NCBI GenBank assembly: GCA_018698735.1
Contig: JABIPD010000091.1
Location: forward strand, 1 to 5,619
Source: Candidatus Jacksonbacteria bacterium
GTDB lineage: Bacteria; Patescibacteriota; Patescibacteriia; UBA9629; GWA2-43-13
DNA length: 5,619 bases
Reading direction: 5' to 3'
Shown here in pieces: positions 1-5,122 of the stretch; position 1 is the first letter of the stretch, and the number at the start of each line of letters is the position of its first letter. Made by a program: the position numbers and the translations under genes. A model generated the notes under the pieces. The model had not been told where the DNA came from. It saw nothing but the letters and a program-made list of their open reading frames with translations, and made no database searches.

Positions 1-197
1 GCTGCATGCCAGAGACGAAAAATATAGACCCGCTTATCTATAAACAAACAAAAAATTGGCAAGGGGTGGATAGGTTTAAGAAGGGCTTTGGAGGAGAGGT
101 GTATTACTATCCAGGTGGCTATGAGTTGATATTAAACACCGGGATGTATAGGATATATAAAATCTTGAAGAAATTGAGAAGTTTTGTTAATGTATAA
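1..197 (+). CDS. FemAB-family peptidoglycan bridge aminoacyltransferase, C-terminal fragment
   Basis: This is the 3' end of a gene that enters from the left. The frame is open from base 3 (TGC codon) to a TAA at 195-197, so the ATG at base 6 is probably an internal Met. The visible 64 residues carry the C-terminal signature of the FemA/FemB/FemX family (PF02388): WQGVDRFKKGFGGE, then YYYPGGYELILN and a basic Tyr-rich tail. Family members are cytoplasmic GNAT-fold enzymes that move amino acids from aminoacyl-tRNA onto the lipid II stem peptide to build the interpeptide bridge; this role is known for the family and inferred here. Full-length members have roughly 330-450 residues, so most of the gene lies outside. 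The next gene is also envelope-related and on the same strand, about 100 bp away. The family call is fairly secure from the motif; the specific amino acid transferred cannot be told. Confidence 0.8.
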   Translation, partial: CMPETKNIDPLIYKQTKNWQGVDRFKKGFGGEVYYYPGGYELILNTGMYRIYKILKKLRSFVNV

Positions 198-198
198 T
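193..198 (+). promoter_or_regulatory. possible -10 hexamer overlapping the femAB-like stop codon
   Basis: TATAAT, a perfect match to the sigma70 -10 consensus, overlaps the TAA stop of the upstream gene. It could drive the nucleotidyltransferase gene at 298, with a leader of about 95 nt containing the palindrome. No good -35 sits at the right distance: TTGAGA at 174-179 leaves only 13 bp, and the hexamer 17 bp upstream is poor. It may be chance in AT-rich DNA, with the two genes sharing one transcript. Confidence 0.25.
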
Positions 199-208
199 CT
201 TTGAAATT

Positions 209-292
209 CGATCCGAATCCACGAATGCATCCGAATGCCCCGAAGCTGTGTTTATTCGTGTCATTCGGATGAAATTCGGATTATTAGGATCG
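209..292. repeat. imperfect intergenic palindrome made of ATTCG/CGAAT units
   Basis: The two arms are inverted copies with small bulges. CGATCC at 209-214 pairs with GGATCG at 287-292, and CATCCGAATG at 228-237 pairs perfectly with CATTCGGATG at 262-271. CACGAAT (220-226) can instead pair with ATTCGTG (254-260). The core loop is about 24 nt. The pentamer CGAAT or its complement recurs many times within the element. This resembles the dispersed palindromic elements (REP or BIME-like) found between genes in many small bacterial genomes; membership in such a family is inferred from shape only. TTTTT follows at 293-297, so the RNA could act as a terminator or attenuator ahead of the next gene. 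The AGGA that would serve as ribosome binding site (286-289) lies inside the right arm. Confidence 0.65.
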
Positions 293-297
293 TTTTT

Positions 298-1005
298 ATG
301 AAAGCAGTAATAGCAGCAGCCGGCAGAGGCACTCGAATGAAGCATCTGTCGCAAAACAAACCAAAACATTTAATTTCAGTAAATGGCAGGCCATGGATGT
401 CTCATGTTTTTGATAATATGAGAGCTGCTGGAATTAAAGATATAATTTTAGTTGTAGGGTATCAGGCAGAGGCGTGGGATAGTTTTTTAAAAAACGAAAC
501 TCACGATTTAAGTATTACAGTGGTGAATCAGTTTAAAAAAATGGGAGAGGATAGATATGGTACTGCTGTGCCAGTAGAATGTGTAGAAGATGTTGTGGGT
601 ACTGATGACTTTTTATTTTTTTATGGCGATAATGTCTACGCCAAAGAAGATTTTAGCCAGTTTTTAGAAGTTGAGAGTGGGCAAAGTTGTATTGGTGGAA
701 TGCGGCATGAAGACCCAAATAGATTTGGCGTGTTGTTTGAAGAAGGTGGTATTTTAAAAAATATTGTAGAAAAGCCAGAAGAATTTATTGGCGATTTAAT
801 TAATGTTGGTATTTATAGGTTTACCCCTGATATTTTTGACGTATTAAAAAAGATAGAACTCTCGCCAAGAGGTGAGTACGAACTTACCGATGCTGTGAGT
901 TTGTTAGCACAAGAAAAACAGGTAAAGGTTATTCCCGTGTCTGATTATTGGATGGATTTTGGAAGACCAGAAGATGTAGAAAAAAGTGGCGAGCGATTTT
1001 CTTAG
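298..1005 (+). CDS. sugar-1-phosphate nucleotidyltransferase (NTP_transferase family)
   Basis: The 235-residue product is a single nucleotidyltransferase domain (PF00483) with no C-terminal left-handed beta-helix. Residues 1-25 hold the nucleotide-binding signature AAGRGTRM followed by KPKHLI (Lys21, Lys23). GDN at 110-112 supplies the likely Mg-binding Asp111. EKP (158-160), NVGIYRF (169-175), GEYELTD (202-208) and WMDFGRPED (218-226, second metal Asp220) match the sugar-binding half of glucose-1-phosphate thymidylyl- or uridylyltransferases. Such enzymes join an NTP and a sugar 1-phosphate to give an NDP-sugar and pyrophosphate in the cytoplasm. The sugar and base are not decidable here; RmlA-like, GalU-like and GlmU N-terminal-like activities are all possible. 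An in-frame ATG at 235 lies within the palindrome and adds 21 residues unlike the family, so 298 is chosen; it sits 8 nt after AGGA and gives the canonical MKAVIAAAG start. The product probably feeds envelope glycan synthesis, in keeping with the FemAB-like neighbour. Confidence 0.85.
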   Translation: MKAVIAAAGRGTRMKHLSQNKPKHLISVNGRPWMSHVFDNMRAAGIKDIILVVGYQAEAWDSFLKNETHDLSITVVNQFKKMGEDRYGTAVPVECVEDVVGTDDFLFFYGDNVYAKEDFSQFLEVESGQSCIGGMRHEDPNRFGVLFEEGGILKNIVEKPEEFIGDLINVGIYRFTPDIFDVLKKIELSPRGEYELTDAVSLLAQEKQVKVIPVSDYWMDFGRPEDVEKSGERFS

Positions 1006-1022
1006 ATCAAAGACTCTAAAGA

Positions 1023-1826
1023 TTAAGATTGTTCTTGCTCTTTTTTGTTTTGTATTTTTTTGTCTAATCGTTGTGCTTCTGCCCAAGCAAGTTTATAGAT
1101 AGATTTCATTGCCTCGGCGATTTCTTTACTTTCTATAATAATCCCAAGTTTTTCTTTCCAGGAGGCAATCATAACTTTATTGTCGTATATGTTTATTTCT
1201 GGAGAGAAGGGGTATTCGTGTTCAGGGATAAGAGCTGTTTCTCTTGATTCCTGCTTGTCGAAGGATTTTCGTTCTCTGCTTTTTTGGTTATCCGAGAAGA
1301 TGGCTTGGATTTTAATTTTTTTCTCGGTTCTTCGTTGGTAGTATTTAGGAAAATAACCTGGAAGAGTTTTGTGGATTTCGTCTACATTGGCATATGCCTT
1401 AATGGTCTCGTGAGAGCTAAGGGTGTCTTCGTATGCTTGTTTAAGACCTTCGGTGCCTTCGTAAAATCGAACTTGAGGTCTGGTGCTTTTTTGCTGGAGG
1501 CCCTTTAAATCTGGCAGAAGCTTGTGGGCTTTTTTTATTGCAGCTTGGTTGTTTTGAATTTTCTTTTCTAGGTGAGTAATAATTTTTTCTGGTTGTTCTG
1601 CAACGTATTCTTGCTTTGGTTGCTTGCCGGAAATAGAAATAATACTCATTTCAATAAGAGAAGCGAGGATGTCGTAGGTGGTTGTACGGTTTATATGCGA
1701 TTTTCGAGCTATCTGGGAAACGGTTCCTCTCCCTAGTTCTAGGAGTGCTATGTAGACCCTGGTTTCTTTGTCTGAAAGCCCTATTGATTGAAGTGTCGAG
1801 GTGATTCGAGAAAAGTTTTTTTCCAT
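1023..1826 (-). CDS. TrmB-family transcriptional regulator
   Basis: The 267-residue product begins with a winged helix-turn-helix (about residues 10-75). LQSIGLSDKETRVYIALLEL leads into the recognition segment INRTTTYDILASLI, the characteristic TrmB pattern (PF01978). A Lys/Gln-rich helix at about 79-120 is a likely dimerising coiled coil. The C-terminal half (about 119-256), beginning VRFYEGTEGLKQAYEDTL, matches the effector or sensor region found in bacterial TrmB-like proteins. The tail is charged and probably disordered. TrmB regulators bind operators near promoters and respond to small molecules, sugars in the well-studied archaeal cases; the effector here is unknown. The gene converges on the nucleotidyltransferase (17-bp gap) and diverges from the radical SAM gene, the usual layout of a regulator controlling itself and its neighbour. 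The start has no Shine-Dalgarno and lies only about 3 nt from the predicted transcription start, so the mRNA may be leaderless. Confidence 0.88.
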   Translation of the reverse strand: MEKNFSRITSTLQSIGLSDKETRVYIALLELGRGTVSQIARKSHINRTTTYDILASLIEMSIISISGKQPKQEYVAEQPEKIITHLEKKIQNNQAAIKKAHKLLPDLKGLQQKSTRPQVRFYEGTEGLKQAYEDTLSSHETIKAYANVDEIHKTLPGYFPKYYQRRTEKKIKIQAIFSDNQKSRERKSFDKQESRETALIPEHEYPFSPEINIYDNKVMIASWKEKLGIIIESKEIAEAMKSIYKLAWAEAQRLDKKIQNKKEQEQS

Positions 1827-1835
1827 AGTATTTTT

Positions 1836-1864
1836 ACTATAGATTAGTCAAGTAAATGTGTCAA
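1836..1864 (-). promoter_or_regulatory. sigma70-type promoter for the TrmB regulator gene
   Basis: Read on the minus strand, TTGACA (1864-1859) and TATAGT (1841-1836) are separated by exactly 17 bp. The -35 is perfect and the -10 matches 5 of 6. Transcription would start near 1829, about 3 nt before the ATG at 1826, leaving no room for a ribosome binding site. GTCAAGTA occurs at the -35 and again within the spacer. Confidence 0.75.
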
Positions 1865-1939
1865 GTATTTTCGACAAAATATATTTTTTTGATTATTTTT
1901 AAACTAATCTTAGCTTAAACTTTGACGGAAAAACTTGAC
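1847..1939. promoter_or_regulatory. candidate operator boxes (GTCAAGT-type) in the divergent control region
   Basis: GTCAAGTA occurs twice on the plus strand, at 1847-1854 and 1860-1867 (13-bp step). The inverse form occurs twice on the other side: ACTTTGAC at 1919-1926 and ACTTGAC at 1933-1939 (14-bp step). The left pair covers the minus promoter's spacer and -35, and the right pair runs up to and over the plus promoter's -35. GATTAGT (1842-1848) and its inverse ACTAATC (1903-1909) also flank an AT-rich centre. This mirror arrangement suits a dimeric regulator, the adjacent TrmB protein being the obvious candidate, repressing both promoters. Part of the similarity is forced, because each box overlaps a TTGACA -35. 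Confidence 0.4.
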
Positions 1940-1962
1940 AAATAGATGTGGTGGGGTATAGT
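1935..1962 (+). promoter_or_regulatory. sigma70-type promoter for the radical SAM gene
   Basis: TTGACA at 1935-1940 (perfect) and TATAGT at 1957-1962 (5 of 6) are separated by 16 bp. Transcription would start near 1968-1970, giving a leader of about 53 nt. The hexamers equal those of the opposing TrmB promoter, so both genes are probably read by the same housekeeping sigma factor. Confidence 0.75.
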
Positions 1963-1967
1963 GTCGC

Positions 1968-2021
1968 TAACCTCATAAGAGGCGCAATAAGCACTATTTC
2001 GTGCAAAAGGAGCACATTGAA
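1968..2021 (+). promoter_or_regulatory. structured 5' leader with strong Shine-Dalgarno for the radical SAM gene
   Basis: The leader holds AAGGAG at 2007-2012, 9 nt before the ATG at 2022; this fixes the start there rather than at the in-frame GTG at 2001. Short hairpins are visible: CCTC-ATAA-GAGG at 1971-1982 and GCAC (1991-1994) with GTGC (2001-2004). The same GTGC can instead pair with GCAC at 2012-2015, placing AAAAGGA in the loop, so the two pairings exclude each other. Each stem has only 4 bp, so a regulatory role is speculative. The ribosome binding site is much better than those of the neighbouring genes. Confidence 0.55.
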
Positions 2022-3869
2022 ATGAAGACGTTCAGAGAGCACCAAGCTCGCTATTCGGTTACGATGGCCTTGATGGCCATTCTGATGGTCGTAGACAGTG
2101 TTGCAGGGCATCTATTCGCCCCAAGCTACTCGATTGCAATCGAGGAGCGGAGCGGATTTATCTCTGGCGAGGTTAGCATGTCGATATTTGCTGCCAAGCC
2201 AGGGATAATGAAGGACCAGCAAGTTATTGGTCTTATTACTGTGCTGGACTCAGGAGAGTGGCAGCTACAGTGGAAGGGCAATCTTCTTGATGGACATGCC
2301 GCTTGGATAGATGTAAACGATCAAGAGTATTTGGCACGTAGCCAAGCACTGGTTGATCGATACAGAAACGACGGCAGCTTATCCGGATGGAGGGTTCTAG
2401 ACTCAGAGCTGTCTAGTAGGACAGCTTCAGTTGAAATTCCTCCAGATATCCCTCGAGTGCCAATCGAAGATTTCGGCAACGAGGACGAAGAACTCATCGC
2501 AGTTGTGGTGGTCACAGGTTCGGGTGTACAGCTCGGCATCCAGCGTAACAAGCGAATCATGCTTGCAAACCTGCGGTATCCGCATGGACAGCAGATTTAC
2601 ATGCCAGGGCCGCTGGTATCTGTTGGAGCAAGGCTTAAGGAGGTTGGCTACGAAGTCCAATACCTCGACCTTAACATGGAGCCGCTGACACCCGAGCATC
2701 TTCAAGGTATAGATGGAGTAGGAATATCCCCGATGGGTGCTCCGTATATTCCATCTGCTATCCAGTTTGTTCACGAGGTTCACAGAGTTCGTCCAGATCT
2801 TCTTGTGATTCTTGGTGGACAAGCAATCGAAGGCCTCTCATTCGAACAGTGCGAGGCACTGTTCGGCGGTTCTGCAGGCCATGTTCTGGTTTCACAATCG
2901 CCACAGGATTTTGCAGACATCTTTGGTCCACACTCACCAGACCCCATGGCCATGTCTTATGTACCTGCTTGGGCAGGCATGCACCAGGAAGGATACCTAC
3001 ACCGGTATTTAGGTACAGAGATGCCGTTGATGGTAAGCCAAGGGTGCAAGTTCACATGTGACTTTTGTGCTGCTTGCAAGGGGATGCGTGAGCAGTTTAG
3101 GGATCTTGGATTTTTCGAGAGCGATCTGCGATTTCTGTGCAGGATTTCGCCTTCTCGAAAGCTAATGTTCTACGCGACTTCGTTGGATTTTTTTCAGAAC
3201 GCAGAGACAGTCGCACAGTACCTGGAGGTGCTTGCGCTCGTGCGTGAAGAAACTGGATTCGACATTCAAGTTAGATGTCTGAGTTGCATGAGCAGCTTCA
3301 TTAAGGCATCTGAAACGATTCCGAACTTTGGAGATCTTCTCCGTCGATCTGGAATCACAACTGTTGGAGTCGGTGTTGACGGCTCTGATCCAGATATCTG
3401 GCGTGCCATTGGTAAGCACCAGAATCGATCGGAAGACATTCCTCGGTTCATGGAGCTGTGCCGAGAATTCGGCATTCAGGGAGAAGCTTTAATGGTGATG
3501 GGGTTTCAAGCAGATACCTCAAGAACACTGTGGGCAAACCTCCGGAATGCTCTGAAGTTCAGACAAGCCGGCATTACAGTCCGGCCGTACTGTGCTAAAG
3601 AGGCTGTTCCTGGAAATGGCGAGTGGGAAAACTCAGCTAACCAAGGGATAGTAGCACGTATCATGGCGAATCCAGCGTTGTGCTTCAACTTGGATTTCGC
3701 AGCGTTCGCTTCATTCCTTACACACCCTCGTCGATTCCATCGATGGATGGTAAATGGAGTATTCGCAGTGCTCTGTTGGATAGGAAGGTCGACTGCACCG
3801 TTAATGCCGCAAGGCAACGGAAGTCGGCTGGCACGTGCCTGGAACCGGCGTATGCCGCATGATCGTTAA
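2022..3869 (+). CDS. cobalamin-binding radical SAM protein with unusual N-terminal region
   Basis: The 615-residue product has three parts. Residues 1-175 match no family I recognise: a hydrophobic stretch at about 12-33 (possible membrane anchor), then a mixed region ending in an acidic, Pro-rich linker (about 140-160). Residues 177-300 look like a B12-binding Rossmann domain: RIMLANLRYPHG, a PGPLVSVGARLKEVGYEV helix-strand, YLDLN, and the glycine-rich VILGGQ; the base-off DxHxxG motif is absent, as in many radical SAM relatives. Residues about 335-535 form the radical SAM domain with the 4Fe-4S motif CKFTCDFC (Cys342, Cys346, Cys349), FYATSLDFF (383-391) and VGVDGSDPDIW (450-460), the counterpart of the usual iGxESgs segment. 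Such enzymes cleave S-adenosylmethionine reductively, often for methylation at unreactive carbons or for ring rearrangement; the substrate here is unknown. A hydrophobic stretch at 575-587 precedes an Arg-rich end. G+C is clearly above the neighbours, and the gene has its own promoter, leader and hairpin, suggesting transfer or a distinct expression class. Family call firm, function open. Confidence 0.85.
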   Translation: MKTFREHQARYSVTMALMAILMVVDSVAGHLFAPSYSIAIEERSGFISGEVSMSIFAAKPGIMKDQQVIGLITVLDSGEWQLQWKGNLLDGHAAWIDVNDQEYLARSQALVDRYRNDGSLSGWRVLDSELSSRTASVEIPPDIPRVPIEDFGNEDEELIAVVVVTGSGVQLGIQRNKRIMLANLRYPHGQQIYMPGPLVSVGARLKEVGYEVQYLDLNMEPLTPEHLQGIDGVGISPMGAPYIPSAIQFVHEVHRVRPDLLVILGGQAIEGLSFEQCEALFGGSAGHVLVSQSPQDFADIFGPHSPDPMAMSYVPAWAGMHQEGYLHRYLGTEMPLMVSQGCKFTCDFCAACKGMREQFRDLGFFESDLRFLCRISPSRKLMFYATSLDFFQNAETVAQYLEVLALVREETGFDIQVRCLSCMSSFIKASETIPNFGDLLRRSGITTVGVGVDGSDPDIWRAIGKHQNRSEDIPRFMELCREFGIQGEALMVMGFQADTSRTLWANLRNALKFRQAGITVRPYCAKEAVPGNGEWENSANQGIVARIMANPALCFNLDFAAFASFLTHPRRFHRWMVNGVFAVLCWIGRSTAPLMPQGNGSRLARAWNRRMPHDR

Positions 3870-3876
3870 GGTCATC

Positions 3877-3926
3877 TGCTATGGAGGGTTGTAATTCGAA
3901 AGCAACCCTCCATGGCATCTTTAAAA
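3877..3926 (+). terminator. strong hairpin after the radical SAM gene, probable terminator
   Basis: TGCTATGGAGGGTTG at 3877-3891 pairs with CAACCCTCCATGGCA at 3903-3917, 15 bp with a single G-U wobble (3880/3914), around an 11-nt loop. It starts 8 nt after the TAA. The expected U-run is weak: only TTT at 3920-3922, followed by seven A. Read on the minus strand, the T-run lies before the stem rather than after it, so a minus-strand terminator is unlikely. It could be an intrinsic terminator with a poor tail, or a stabilising 3' hairpin. Confidence 0.6.
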
Positions 3927-3951
3927 AAAGTGGTAAGAGAAGAATGTGAGG

Positions 3952-3992
3952 TTAGAAGTAAGGTCATTTTTCCTTTATCATTTTAATATATT
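3952..3992 (+). promoter_or_regulatory. possible promoter for the Liv importer operon
   Basis: Two weak options exist in this AT-rich stretch. TTAGAA (3952-3957) with TATCAT (3976-3981) has an 18-bp spacer and would give a leader of about 10 nt. TATATT (3987-3992) alone would start transcription at or next to the ATG. Either way the leader is minimal, and no Shine-Dalgarno is visible before 3998. A purine-rich stretch (about 3924-3963) lies upstream with no other clear structure. Confidence 0.3.
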
Positions 3993-3997
3993 ATTCT

Positions 3998-5122
3998 ATG
4001 AACAGCACAGCAAAAATAATTATAGGGTTACTAGTTATTATCGCTATTATTGCGATTGGGACATCTTTTTCTAATAAAAAAGATTCTTCTAGGGAGGGTG
4101 CTATTCGGATTGGAGTTTCTATTCCTGTTTCTGGGGAAGCAGCAAGTTTTGGAGAGGCTGCAATGGGTGGTTTAGAATTAGCAGTAAAAGAGATTAACGA
4201 AGCCGGTGGTGTTGATGGAAGAGATATTGAATTAATTATAGAAGACGACAAATGTTCAAAAGATGGAAGCACTGTTATAAACAAGCTTTCAAATATCGAT
4301 AAAGTTGCAGCGATTATAGGACCTATTTGTTCTTCGGCAGCAGGTCCTGGAGTTCCTATTTCTCAGGCAGCAGGTGTTCCTACTGTTATGATTGGTGCTT
4401 CTGCCCCAGCCTTAACAAGTGTAGGGGATTATATTTTTAGAAATTACCCAGCAGATACGTTCCAGGGAGCATTTGCAGCAAAGCATATAGCAGAAACATA
4501 TAACACACCTAAGGTAGCGCTTTTATATGTTAAGAACGATTGGGGACAAGGGCTTCATGATGTGTTTGTAGAAGAGTATACGAATTTAGGAGGCGAAGTT
4601 GTATTTAAAGAAGGCGTTGCACAAGATACGACGGATTTAAGAACCTCTATTACGAAATTAAAAGATTCAAATCCAGAAGTAATTTATTATCCAATGTATC
4701 CAGCAGGTGGAATTGCAGGGTTGCAAGCAATGAGAGACTTGGGAGTAAATGTTCCAGTTATTTCGGGTGATACGTTTGATAGCTCGGAGGTTTTGTCTGC
4801 TCCAGCTGCAGAGGGAGTTTTCTACCTTACTGGAAAATTTAACAACCCAGAGGAGTTTAAAGAGCGAGTGACTGAAGAAACGGGGATAGAAACTATTAAC
4901 ATTATTACTCCAATTGCATATGATGCAGTGTATGTAATAGCAGAAGCAATTAAGAGTGCGGGTTCAGCAGACCACGAAAGTCTTCGAGATGCTTTAAATG
5001 AATTGGTTTATAATGATTCTGTCGCATATCCTGTTATCGAGTTTGATGAAATTGGAGAGTTAACAGAAGTTTCTTTTCAGGTGAATCAAGTTAAAGATGG
5101 TTCTGGAGTAGCTATTGAATGA
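3998..5122 (+). CDS. branched-chain amino acid-type ABC transporter substrate-binding protein
   Basis: The 374-residue product is a Peripla_BP_6 (LivJ/LivK-like) solute-binding protein. Residues 6-21 are a long hydrophobic segment (IIIGLLVIIAIIAIG) with no lipobox Cys, so the protein is probably held outside the cell by an uncleaved N-terminal helix or is released. The mature domain starts near IRIGVSIPVSGEAASFG (36-52), followed by GLELAVKEINEAGGVDGRDIEL, typical of the family. Cys86 and Cys111 are 25 residues apart, the same spacing as the known disulfide of E. coli LIV-binding protein (Cys53-Cys78). GPICSSA (108-114) and GASAPALTS (133-141) correspond to the ligand-contacting loops. Members bind Leu, Ile or Val, but relatives bind urea, amides or aromatic acids, so the ligand is uncertain. 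The stop overlaps the permease start by 4 bp, showing translational coupling. No Shine-Dalgarno precedes the ATG. Confidence 0.88.
   Translation: MNSTAKIIIGLLVIIAIIAIGTSFSNKKDSSREGAIRIGVSIPVSGEAASFGEAAMGGLELAVKEINEAGGVDGRDIELIIEDDKCSKDGSTVINKLSNIDKVAAIIGPICSSAAGPGVPISQAAGVPTVMIGASAPALTSVGDYIFRNYPADTFQGAFAAKHIAETYNTPKVALLYVKNDWGQGLHDVFVEEYTNLGGEVVFKEGVAQDTTDLRTSITKLKDSNPEVIYYPMYPAGGIAGLQAMRDLGVNVPVISGDTFDSSEVLSAPAAEGVFYLTGKFNNPEEFKERVTEETGIETINIITPIAYDAVYVIAEAIKSAGSADHESLRDALNELVYNDSVAYPVIEFDEIGELTEVSFQVNQVKDGSGVAIE

Noticed and set aside
235..297. Upstream in-frame ATG extending the nucleotidyltransferase by 21 residues
   Set aside because: The extension is translated from the palindrome, has no family resemblance, and the Met at 298 begins the canonical nucleotide-binding motif with AGGA 8 nt before it.
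198..297. CRISPR-like array from the repeated CGAAT units
   Set aside because: The units are inverted parts of one palindrome, without regular repeats or spacers.
1001..1025. Bidirectional terminator between the convergent genes
   Set aside because: Only a weak bulged match (CTTAGA with TCTAAAG) is present in the 17-bp gap, with no convincing stem or T-run at its foot.
1284..1508. 74-codon open frame on the plus strand inside the regulator gene
   Set aside because: It lies wholly antisense to the well-supported TrmB coding sequence, has no domain resemblance and no ribosome binding site evident.
2001..2021. In-frame GTG start for the radical SAM gene
   Set aside because: It would place the AAGGAG ribosome binding site inside the coding sequence; the ATG at 2022 has ideal spacing of 9 nt.
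2427..2822. 131-codon minus-strand open frame inside the radical SAM gene
   Set aside because: Its composition is that of a shadow frame, with no recognisable motif, and the opposite strand has strong B12-domain coding evidence.
3506..3817. 103-codon minus-strand open frame at the radical SAM 3' end
   Set aside because: Antisense to coding sequence with no motif or start signal; such frames are expected in a G+C-richer gene.
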